Both the position numbers and the translations under genes were made by a program. Below the pieces are notes generated by a model. That model saw only the letters and a list, made by a program, of their open reading frames with translations, did not search any database and was not told the DNA's origin. Shown piece after piece: positions 7,652 through 13,888 of a stretch of 13,932 nucleotides of DNA; the stretch's first letter is position 1; each line of letters begins with the position of its first letter. Source of the stretch: DASRDU01 sp035560235 (GTDB lineage: Bacteria > Acidobacteriota > Blastocatellia > RBC074); NCBI GenBank assembly GCA_035560235.1, contig DATMAG010000007.1:1-13932 (forward strand), written 5' to 3'.

Positions 7652-10600
7652 CTACCTGATTTTCAGGTTGACGATGTTGGCTTCCCGCCCATCAACAACG
7701 ACGACAACATCAACTGCTCCACGGCCGGTGAGGGATTGCGGCAGCCGGACATTGAGCTGATCGAGTCCGGTGAAACCCGGAACATCTCCGGCGTAACTGA
7801 CCTCTGACTCGACACCGCCGACTCTGACGCTGACCGAGCCGAGAGAACTGCGATTTCGCACTCCGGTTCCAAAGAGCACCAGGAAGCACTGGTCATTTCG
7901 CAGATCCAGCGCCCGGGCCACAAACTTCCCCTGTGAAACGTCAAAGTCTGCTACCGGCTCGAAAACCTGTGCCCCGTCTGCTTTGACCCGCAGCAGCAGC
8001 GCTGCCGGGACTCCGTTCCCTGTGGTATCGGCTGTAAAGAGGCCGGGCGCAATCGGGACGACCACAATCCAGCCGGTTGAAACGACCGCGCCATCTCTCG
8101 CCACTTCAACCACCGCCGGACCGGGCGCTGCGCCGGACGGAATCAGATAGTTCACCTGATTGGCCGACACGAAAAAGAGCGGAGCCTGATGCGAATTTCC
8201 GGCAGCATCCCTGACTCTGATCGAAGTTCCGGCCAGTGAGGTCGGCAGCGGCAGCCCGGCAGCCGCCTGCGTTGCCCCGGCGAGTCCGTCACCGAAAGCC
8301 GCCACGATGGCCTCATTGGCCTGCGAGGCTGTGCTGTAACTCGCCGCCGAAGCTGTCACGACCCTGCCTGGCGGAGTCGGGAAGATGATTCTGGTCGCAA
8401 AGGCATCAGCGCGTCCGCCAATCGTCTTCTGCGCCGGATTTTTGACCGGGAAATCATTCGAATCGGTCAGCCCGGCCACCCAGATATCATCCGGCTGCAA
8501 CTCGCAGGCGACGCCGAAGACCTTCTCTTCACCGCTCCCGCCGAGATAGCTTGAGAAGAGAGTCTGCAGTTGCGGATCGAGTCTGGCGACGAAACCGTCG
8601 AGCGGGCCTCTCAGCCGGTCACCGAACCGGCCATCGCCATAATCCAGAGGATCCCTGACCGGAAAGTTGGTGGAGGTTGTGCGACCCACAACGCAGACGA
8701 AATCAGGAGTGGCATCAATATCAAAACCGACATCATCCGCGCTTCCGCCCAGGTAAACCGACTTGAGCAGACTGCCGCTCGCTCTGAGCCGGGCCACAAA
8801 GGCGTTGTCACCAGTCGGCGGAGTCTGTGGCGCTGTGCCCGGAAAGTTGCCTGAATCGGTCAGGCCGGTCACATAGGTGTTTCCGATTCCGTCAACCGCC
8901 ACGGCCATCCCCACATCGTCACCGTTCCCGCCAAGCAGCGTTGACCAGACAAGCTGATTGCCATTGGGATTCAGTTTGGTGACAAAGACATCCACGCGCC
9001 CGCCAAAAGTGGTCTGCGCCGGATCCCTGACCGGGAAATCGCCGGAATCCGTCGCGCCAGTGACGTGCGCGCTTCCGGAGGCGTCAACCGTAATCCCGAA
9101 ACCGATGTTCATTGACCTGCCGCCGAGATAGGTCGAATAGACGATCAGACTGCCCGCCGCGTTTATCTTGACCACAAAGGCATTGCTGATTCCGGCGGGA
9201 CCGAACTGAAAGGCGCTGACTGTCTGTAAATCTCCCGAATAAGTTTCGCCGGTGATGTAGGCGTTGCCTCTGTTATCCAGCGCAATGCTGTAGCCGGTGT
9301 CATCATCACTGCCGCCAAAATAGGTCGAGTAAACCAGCGCCGTTCCGGCAGGGTTGATCTTCAGGATAAAGGCATCCAGCAGGCCGCGCGACTGCTGCTG
9401 AATTCCGGTATTAACGACCGGGAATCTCAGGGAATCAGTACTGCCCGTCACATAGGCTGCGCCGTCTGCCCCCACCACGATGCCGAAGCCGACATCCTCT
9501 CCCTCACCGCCGATAAAGGTCGAGTAGACAATCTGGCCGCTCTTGTTGAGCTTGGTGACAAAGGCAACTCCCAGCCCGTTCAGGAAGGGCTGCAGAGCGC
9601 CTTTCTGAGGGTAACCGAAGGAATAGGTCACTCCGGTGACATAGGCATTGCCCGCGGCATCCACATCAATCCCGTTGGCCAGGTCGTCATCCTCTCCGCC
9701 GAGGTAGGTCGAAAAGCCCAGAACCGGGTCAATCACCAGCGGCAGCGAATGGTCATAATCACCGACTCTGAAGCTGACTGTATCCTTTTCGAGCCGGTAG
9801 CCCCCCGCAACCGCCCGTCTCTCTCCGTTGAGTTCCTGATAGATGACCGGTCCGGGCTGAACTATCTCTCCCCCTGAAACCTTCAGAACCAGGTTGCCGT
9901 TCCGGTCCAGAGAAGTCCTTCCTGCTCCCTCAAATCTGAGCCTGATGGCTTTCGGGTCAGCGCCGGGCTGCACGATGAAGTCATACTCGAGCTGCCCGCT
10001 GCTGCCGTGATAAGCGAGGCTGATCCCCTGGTAAACGTCCTCGTACCGGATGCGCGCAAAATGCGGAACCCGGCTCCGCCAGGCGGCAGGGTCGCGCCCG
10101 ATAAAATAGCTACTGTAGCTGCTGAGTGGCTCAAGCTCCCTGACCACAGGAGTGGAATTTGCGCCGAGCAGTCGCATTTCAATGGATGCGGTTTCACGGG
10201 TGAACTCTCGATCCTTTCCATTGAGGCGGTGATTCAGGACTTCCCTGCGCCCTCCCTGAGCGGAACGCTCCATAAAATCAATCATTCTTACATCCCGGGT
10301 CAGCCCGTTCCGCCCTGAACGTTCGCGCGCAGACCGCTGTCGGCGGCGCAGTTCGAGCGTCGCGCCGCTGCTCTTCAGACCGAGGGTGAAGCCGCGTCCG
10401 CGCGAGACATACCTGACCCCGTCACCAGCCTGGTCCTGAGCGGCCTCAAAATGCGGCTGAAGGCTGCGCCACTGCTGTCTGGCTGTCTGCTGACTGCTGT
10501 TACGGTCCTCAATGGCCGTGGTTTCCCCGCCCTTTTTCACTTCCGGCCCGCCACTCCTTACGACACCCGGCGGCCAGAGGAAGATTGCTGGCAGAAGCAG

Positions 10601-10690
10601 CAGGGCCGAGACAAACAGTGCGCGAAGCGCCATTGAGCTTCCTGCACCTGGCCTGATCAGATGAAATGCCGGTTGCTTCAGGGAATTCAT
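7652..10690 (-). CDS. Exported seven-repeat SBBP beta-propeller protein with Solibacter-type C-terminal domain
   Basis: The 1012-residue protein begins with an export signal (hydrophobic core about 21-40, LRALFVSALLLLPAIFLWPP). An N-terminal module (about 75-325) of the kind that commonly precedes SBBP repeats (DUF7948-like, from memory) contains YFIGRDPAAWRSRVPHFARI and LEYDFIVQPGADP. Seven SBBP repeats follow, starting at about 326, 389, 454, 518, 582, 643 and 712, each with the pattern YSTYLGG…AYVTG.T.S..FPV. This number fits one closed seven-bladed propeller. Residues about 775-1012 match the C-terminal domain described in Solibacter proteins (TIGR03437-like): VTASAASYS, QVNYLIP, APGLFTA, LVLFGTGVRNR and LDQLNVRLP. 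The start at 10690 has AAGGAGGG five bases upstream; the in-frame extension to 10849 has no signal character. It appears to head the polysaccharide operon. The exact function is unknown; a surface or extracellular binding or scaffold role is inferred. Confidence 0.9.
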   Translation of the reverse strand: MNSLKQPAFHLIRPGAGSSMALRALFVSALLLLPAIFLWPPGVVRSGGPEVKKGGETTAIEDRNSSQQTARQQWRSLQPHFEAAQDQAGDGVRYVSRGRGFTLGLKSSGATLELRRRQRSARERSGRNGLTRDVRMIDFMERSAQGGRREVLNHRLNGKDREFTRETASIEMRLLGANSTPVVRELEPLSSYSSYFIGRDPAAWRSRVPHFARIRYEDVYQGISLAYHGSSGQLEYDFIVQPGADPKAIRLRFEGAGRTSLDRNGNLVLKVSGGEIVQPGPVIYQELNGERRAVAGGYRLEKDTVSFRVGDYDHSLPLVIDPVLGFSTYLGGEDDDLANGIDVDAAGNAYVTGVTYSFGYPQKGALQPFLNGLGVAFVTKLNKSGQIVYSTFIGGEGEDVGFGIVVGADGAAYVTGSTDSLRFPVVNTGIQQQSRGLLDAFILKINPAGTALVYSTYFGGSDDDTGYSIALDNRGNAYITGETYSGDLQTVSAFQFGPAGISNAFVVKINAAGSLIVYSTYLGGRSMNIGFGITVDASGSAHVTGATDSGDFPVRDPAQTTFGGRVDVFVTKLNPNGNQLVWSTLLGGNGDDVGMAVAVDGIGNTYVTGLTDSGNFPGTAPQTPPTGDNAFVARLRASGSLLKSVYLGGSADDVGFDIDATPDFVCVVGRTTSTNFPVRDPLDYGDGRFGDRLRGPLDGFVARLDPQLQTLFSSYLGGSGEEKVFGVACELQPDDIWVAGLTDSNDFPVKNPAQKTIGGRADAFATRIIFPTPPGRVVTASAASYSTASQANEAIVAAFGDGLAGATQAAAGLPLPTSLAGTSIRVRDAAGNSHQAPLFFVSANQVNYLIPSGAAPGPAVVEVARDGAVVSTGWIVVVPIAPGLFTADTTGNGVPAALLLRVKADGAQVFEPVADFDVSQGKFVARALDLRNDQCFLVLFGTGVRNRSSLGSVSVRVGGVESEVSYAGDVPGFTGLDQLNVRLPQSLTGRGAVDVVVVVDGREANIVNLKIR
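8381..9715 (-). repeat. Seven tandem coding repeats (SBBP units, about 64 codons each)
   Basis: Seven diverged units with start-to-start spacings of 63, 65, 64, 64, 61 and 69 codons lie inside the propeller gene. Each has an aromatic-S-T/S-x-L/F-GG opening and a YVTG-like strand. Units six and seven are the most diverged (KSVYLGG and FSSYLGG openings, VCVVGR and IWVAGL in place of YVTG), as expected for ancient rather than recent duplication. Confidence 0.85.
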
Positions 10691-10695
10691 TGTGA

Positions 10696-10703
10696 CCCTC
10701 CTT
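10696..10703 (-). promoter_or_regulatory. Strong Shine-Dalgarno site of the propeller gene
   Basis: AAGGAGGG on the minus strand, five bases before the ATG at 10690, is a near-perfect site. It rules against the longer in-frame start at 10849. The leader resembles that of the small secreted-peptide gene at 13676 (TAAGGAGGG followed by TCA in both). Confidence 0.8.
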
Positions 10704-10760
10704 ACTGACCTGTCAGACTGTCGCTCTTGCCTTACTTCATATCCTGATACGCTATCCAAT

Positions 10761-10793
10761 AGCAGATGGCAGAAGCTGCCCCCTGACTCTGCT
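10761..10793 (-). other. Nested stem-loop in the leader of the propeller gene
   Basis: An outer 6-bp stem (AGCAGA 10761-10766 with TCTGCT 10788-10793) encloses a 5-bp hairpin (GGCAG 10768-10772, CTGCC 10776-10780, 3-base loop). It lies about 70 to 100 bases upstream of the start codon and would be in the mRNA leader or next to the promoter. No T-run follows. It may be chance in this GC-rich sequence. Confidence 0.3.
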
Positions 10794-10803
10794 GCCAACT
10801 TCA

Positions 10804-10836
10804 GCAAATAACCTGGTAAGCGTCGGGCGAATAACC
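10804..10836. promoter_or_regulatory. Pair of 10-bp direct repeats, possible operator
   Basis: GCAAATAACC (10804-10813) and GCGAATAACC (10827-10836) match at 9 of 10 bases, 23 bases apart start to start, close to two helical turns. They lie 114 to 146 bases upstream of the propeller-gene ATG, a suitable place for a regulator to bind as a tandem. No clear sigma-70 promoter could be assigned beside them. Confidence 0.3.
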
Positions 10837-11607
10837 CGGGGCAGATCACCTCTGGTTGCAGGCCGCAGGAGCAGCCTGCGACTTACACACCACTCCCTCT
10901 CTGCCGCCACAACGAGATTGCCTGTTGCGAACTGGCACGACAGGAACTTCACTTTCACGGTGCTGTTGTCGGTATTGCTACAGGAAGCTGCCCCTGACTG
11001 ATCCTGAGCAGCAATATCGGCCTGTCATCTGCTGCCGGCTGTATCAGCAACTGCTGAGTCTGTATTCAGACAGGCCCAACAACTTTAAGTATAACCAGGC
11101 AGATTATTCAGAGTTGTATGTCATCCTCCATTAAGACGGTTAAGCCTGGGGGGTGAGCAAGTGTGCTGTTCTGCCAGCGAGGCTTACTTTTCCGGTACGG
11201 ACGTTAGCATTGCGCGTGATTCAGCGAATATAAACTGGCCAGTATTGGCTGACGGCTGGGGGGTCTGAACAGACCGACAAGTCATCGAGTTACAGAATAA
11301 GCAGATCAGCACAAACCAGAGCCTCACTCCTTTTCCCCTGACTATAACTACACCAGTAAATTGCCTCTTTGCAGAGAAGCAAATTATCAGAGTCCTGATC
11401 AGCGGTTTACCCAGTGTAACCTGAGTGGCGTAAGTATCCTGATTTATGTACTGTCCTGTCAGAATGTCCCGATTCTCTGTATTTCCCGACCCGGCCAGGA
11501 AATATCCTGTGCCAATTTTGATAACAATGCTGTAAGCAATGGCCGCCGGGCGTCAAAGCTCTGCCTGTTTATCTTGCATCAATCAGGAATTAGAATCTTA
11601 TGGCCTG

Positions 11608-11645
11608 CAATATAAATCCGTTCCTGGATGAGGTCAATATAAATC
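11608..11645. promoter_or_regulatory. Pair of 11-bp AT-rich direct repeats upstream of the permease gene
   Basis: CAATATAAATC occurs exactly twice, at 11608-11618 and 11635-11645, 27 bases apart start to start. Each copy contains TATAAA, similar to a -10 element, but I see no good -35 at the right distance. The copies are about 245 to 280 bases before the permease ATG. They could be promoter elements or regulator sites. Confidence 0.3.
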
Positions 11646-11748
11646 TCTCCCGGTAATCAATATTTTCTCCTCCGGTTCTGTCACCTGCAAAATCCCTGAC
11701 CTGAGATAATTCATTTCTGCCTGCAGGCCGCATATCCGCCGTTCAGAA

Positions 11749-11767
11749 TCCGGCTTCTGAAGCCGGA
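11749..11767. other. 8-bp perfect hairpin upstream of the permease gene
   Basis: TCCGGCTT (11749-11756) pairs with AAGCCGGA (11760-11767) across a 3-base loop. It lies about 120 bases before the permease ATG. There is no T-run on either side, so terminator function is unlikely. A leader RNA element or protein-binding palindrome is possible. Confidence 0.35.
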
Positions 11768-11828
11768 CATGGTACGGATTCCGGGCGACAAAACACGCCT
11801 CCGCTGTGGAATGTTTGATCCTGTGGGA

Positions 11829-11846
11829 CAGATGTGGCAGCATCTG
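11829..11846 (+). other. Small hairpin in the permease leader
   Basis: CAGATG (11829-11834) pairs with CATCTG (11841-11846) around TGGCAG. It ends about 40 bases before the permease ATG, so it would be in the mRNA leader. A 6-bp stem is weak evidence by itself. Confidence 0.25.
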
Positions 11847-11888
11847 CCGCAATCCTTATTCAGGCTGTTATCCGCACAGATCAAGACG

Positions 11889-13307
11889 ATGAAAGCAACA
11901 GAACACGACCACACTCAGGAAGAGCCGCATCTGATCCGCCACTTCAGCACCCTGCAGGCGACGGCGCTGAATATGTCGAATATGATCGGCATCGGGCCGT
12001 TCATCACGATTCCGCTGCTGATGGGCGCACTGTACGGCACACAGCCGCTCGGGCCTTATGCCCTGGCCGGATGGATCGTTGCCGCGCTGATCGTGATCTG
12101 CGACGGCCTGGTGTGGAGCGAACTGGGCGCGGCGATGCCGGGTTCAGGCGGGAGTTACGTCTACCTGCGCGAGGCATTCGGCAATCAGACGTTCGGCAGG
12201 CTGATGGCCTTTCTCTTCATCTGGCAGTTCTTTCTGAGCGGCCCGCTCGAGATCGCTTCAGGCTACAAGGGCTTTGCGCAGTATCTCGGCTATGTCTGGA
12301 AGGGGATGAGCAGCAAACAAATGCTGCTGATTGCGGCTGCCGTCGGAGTGGTCAACATCGCGCTGCTCTACCGCCGCATTAGTCACATCGGCAGACTGAC
12401 GGTCAGCCTCTGGATCGGCACGCTGCTGACCACCGCCATTGTGATTCTGACCGGGGCGATGAACTTTGATCCGAAACTGGCCTTCGATTTTCCGGCGGTT
12501 GACCTGCAGCTCTCGCCCGCGCTGATGTTCGGACTGGGCGCGGCTTCGAGCGTCGGCGTTTACGATTACCTGGGTTATTACGACATCTGCTATCTTGGTG
12601 ACGAAGTCAGAAATCCCGGCAAAGTGATTCCCCGCTCAGTCATCATCAGCGTAATCGGGGTAGCGCTGATCTATTTCGCCACGAATCTTTCAATCACGGG
12701 TGTTCTCTCCTGGCGTCAGTTTATCCCGAGCGATCCGCCGAATCCGCTCTCGTTCTTTGTCGTTTCAGTGATGATGGAGAAGATCTATGGCTCAGGATTC
12801 GCCACGATCTTCACCTTCCTGATTCTGTGGACGGCATTCGGATCGGTCTTTGCGCTGCTGCTCGGGTACTCGCGCATTCCGTATGCGGCGGCGCGGGACG
12901 GATACTTCTTCAGCCTCTTTGCCAGAGTGCATCCACGGAAAAATTTTCCGCACATTTCGCTTGTCCTGATCGGCGCGGTAGCCATCGTGTGCAGCTTCTT
13001 TCCGCTCGATTTCGTCATCGGAGCGCTGCTGACGACGCGCATTCTGGTGCAGTTCATCGGGCAGATTTTCGCGGTGATGCTGCTCAGAAAGCGCAGGCCC
13101 GACCTGCCCCGGCCTTATCGCATCTGGCTCTATCCGCTGCCGGTGCTGATTGCGCTGATCGGGTGGATCTTCATTTTCACGACCGCTGACAGACAGGTCA
13201 TCATCTTTGGACTGGGAACGCTGGCGCCTGGAATAATCGGCTTCTTCATCTGGTCACGGCTCACGCGGAGATGGCCATTTGAGGCGCAGGCAGCGGCAGC
13301 AGACTGA
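11889..13307 (+). CDS. APC-superfamily amino-acid permease
   Basis: The 472-residue protein has about twelve hydrophobic segments and is predicted to carry amino acids or related amines across the inner membrane. The N-terminal signature NMIGIGPFITIP (31-42), in the first helix, is the unwound substrate-binding segment of APC transporters. SELGAAMPGSGGSYVYLREAFG (77-98) is the conserved region after helix two. YLGDEVRNPGKVIPRSVI (235-252) and SRIPYAAARDGYF (328-340) are typical of the AA_permease_2/LAT-like branch, and RKRRPDLPRPYRIWLYPLP (400-418) precedes the last helices. The ATG at 11889 was chosen because an open frame back to 11769 adds 40 residues that are not part of the family; the site before it is weak. 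It is transcribed away from the polysaccharide operon and seems unrelated to it. Substrate cannot be named from sequence. Confidence 0.9.
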   Translation: MKATEHDHTQEEPHLIRHFSTLQATALNMSNMIGIGPFITIPLLMGALYGTQPLGPYALAGWIVAALIVICDGLVWSELGAAMPGSGGSYVYLREAFGNQTFGRLMAFLFIWQFFLSGPLEIASGYKGFAQYLGYVWKGMSSKQMLLIAAAVGVVNIALLYRRISHIGRLTVSLWIGTLLTTAIVILTGAMNFDPKLAFDFPAVDLQLSPALMFGLGAASSVGVYDYLGYYDICYLGDEVRNPGKVIPRSVIISVIGVALIYFATNLSITGVLSWRQFIPSDPPNPLSFFVVSVMMEKIYGSGFATIFTFLILWTAFGSVFALLLGYSRIPYAAARDGYFFSLFARVHPRKNFPHISLVLIGAVAIVCSFFPLDFVIGALLTTRILVQFIGQIFAVMLLRKRRPDLPRPYRIWLYPLPVLIALIGWIFIFTTADRQVIIFGLGTLAPGIIGFFIWSRLTRRWPFEAQAAAAD

Positions 13308-13370
13308 GGCGCTCCTCTTACCCCAAATCGTCTGTGATGCCCACGCAATCGGTCATTAGTCTCTCTTCAG

Positions 13371-13478
13371 AACCCGGAACGGCCGCGCGCTGAACTGGCA
13401 ACTCTCTCCCGGCCAACGGGTTATCTTTCAGCTTCTGCCGTTGCCGCTTCTTTTTGAGGCGGCACGAGGGTTGCCAGT
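13371..13478 (+). ncRNA. Candidate structured RNA with possible pseudoknot, intergenic
   Basis: Three pairings stand out. ACTGGCAACTCTC (13394-13406) is complementary to GAGGGTTGCCAGT (13466-13478) over 13 positions with one G-T wobble. Inside it, TGCCGCTTC (13442-13450) and GAGGCGGCA (13456-13464) form a 9-bp hairpin (one wobble) with a T5 loop. A third pairing, AACCCG/CGGGTT (13371-13376 with 13417-13422) plus GGCCG/CGGCC (13381-13385 with 13410-13414), has the 5' arm of the long stem in its loop. The first and third pairings therefore make a pseudoknot or are alternatives. No family was recognised and orientation is uncertain, since inverted repeats read on both strands. Plus is given because the flanking genes and the terminator-like hairpin at 13538 read that way. 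Confidence 0.35.
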
Positions 13479-13537
13479 CAAACAGGTGCGTGGCGATGAC
13501 TGAAGCAGGTGAATCAGAGCCGGTTCAGAAGCAATCG

Positions 13538-13562
13538 AAAATCGCCAGCAGCGATCTTTTCT
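13538..13562 (+). terminator. Weak intrinsic-terminator-like hairpin
   Basis: ATCGC (13541-13545) and GCGAT (13551-13555) flank a 5-base loop, and AAA upstream can extend the stem with T's downstream across one bulged C. CTTTTCT follows. It is 230 bases after the permease stop and 60 bases after the structured element, so it could end either transcript. The U-tract is short and interrupted. Confidence 0.3.
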
Positions 13563-13570
13563 GCTACTAT
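13542..13570 (+). promoter_or_regulatory. Possible promoter of the small secreted-peptide gene
   Basis: TCGCCA (13542-13547) and TACTAT (13565-13570) are 17 bases apart. Each matches the sigma-70 consensus at four of six positions, and TGC before the -10 makes an extended element. This gives a leader of about 100 bases. It overlaps the terminator-like hairpin, so both cannot be asserted with confidence. Confidence 0.25.
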
Positions 13571-13633
13571 GCGCCCGGCCATAAACAGTGGTCAGCCTGA
13601 GGCAGAAAAAAGCAACAGGCCCCCTCGCCCGAA

Positions 13634-13654
13634 TCGGACAGCGTTATCGTCCGA
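13634..13654 (+). other. Stem-loop just upstream of the small-peptide ribosome binding site
   Basis: TCGGAC (13634-13639) pairs with GTCCGA (13649-13654) around a 9-base loop. It ends seven bases before AAGGAGG of the peptide gene. It may protect the message or tune ribosome access. No regulator is known. Confidence 0.35.
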
Positions 13655-13675
13655 CAGCATAAGGAGGGGTCAGCG

Positions 13676-13888
13676 ATGATGAAGTTAATCAGAAATGTAA
13701 TGGCAGTAATGATGATGGGACTGGTGCTGACGGTCAGCATCCCGGCTCAGGACAGAGGCAAAAAGCCTGAACAGGGTCAGAAGCCGACTGACAGAGGGGT
13801 GCGCGAGGAAAACAAGAACAAGGGCAGGGATAACGACCGTCAGAATTCAGATCGCGACAAGGGCCGGGATGGTCGCAAGAAACCCTAG
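13676..13888 (+). CDS. Tiny secreted, highly charged disordered peptide
   Basis: The 70-residue product is not a family I recognise. Residues 1-25 are a clear signal peptide (KLIRN, hydrophobic core, then SIPAQ). The roughly 45-residue mature part is almost entirely Asp, Glu, Arg, Lys, Asn, Gln, Gly and Pro with one Val and no aromatic residue or Cys. Short related units recur (DRGKKP, DRGVRE, KGRDND, DRDKGRDGRKKP). It should be unfolded and strongly hydrophilic outside the cytoplasm. Translation signals are excellent: AGGAGG lies eight bases before the first of two ATG codons, and a stem-loop lies just upstream. The gene is short but convincing because signal peptide, site and composition agree. 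It could be a surface, matrix or polyanion-binding peptide; this is speculation. The 44 bases after its stop show no terminator before the window ends. Confidence 0.75.
   Translation: MMKLIRNVMAVMMMGLVLTVSIPAQDRGKKPEQGQKPTDRGVREENKNKGRDNDRQNSDRDKGRDGRKKP

Larger units (their letters stand above)
10691..11888. other. 1.2-kb AT-richer intergenic region between divergent transcription units
   Basis: I found no credible gene here. The open frames (for example 10856-11134 and 11361-11615 on the plus strand) are rich in Cys, Ser and Leu without domain-like patterns or ribosome binding sites. By hand count, the 60 bases from 11041 are 45% GC and those from 11341 are 38% GC, against 67% for the 60 bases from 12121 inside the permease gene. 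The region must carry the promoters of both the minus-strand polysaccharide operon and the plus-strand permease gene. It holds short direct repeats and hairpins listed separately. No tRNA, terminator or mobile-element ends were recognised. Confidence 0.6.
13308..13675. other. Intergenic region between permease and small-peptide genes
   Basis: This 368-base gap has no credible open reading frame. It holds the structured element (13371-13478), the terminator-like hairpin (13538-13562), a possible promoter and the leader hairpin of the peptide gene. No strong terminator directly follows the permease stop, so read-through into the peptide gene is possible. Confidence 0.5.

Noticed and set aside
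8381..9715. CRISPR array or satellite repeat
   Set aside because: The roughly 190-base periodicity is the coding SBBP repeat. Units are diverged at DNA level and there is no repeat-spacer pattern.
10691..10849. In-frame upstream extension of the propeller gene
   Set aside because: The 53 extra residues show no export signal, and the ATG at 10690 has a near-perfect ribosome binding site.
11147..11262. CTGGGGGGT present twice (near 11147 and 11256), considered as a G-quadruplex or repeat
   Set aside because: Each place has a single G-run, not four, and the flanks do not match beyond the run.
10856..11615. Small plus-strand open frames (10856-11134, 11361-11615) in the long gap
   Set aside because: They have no ribosome binding site, unnatural Cys-rich or mixed composition, no recognisable domain, and base composition unlike the genes.
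13394..13478. Integron attC-like site
   Set aside because: The outer arms contain GGCAAC/GTTGCC but do not fit the RYYYAAC/GTTRRRY core, and no integrase or cassette genes are present.
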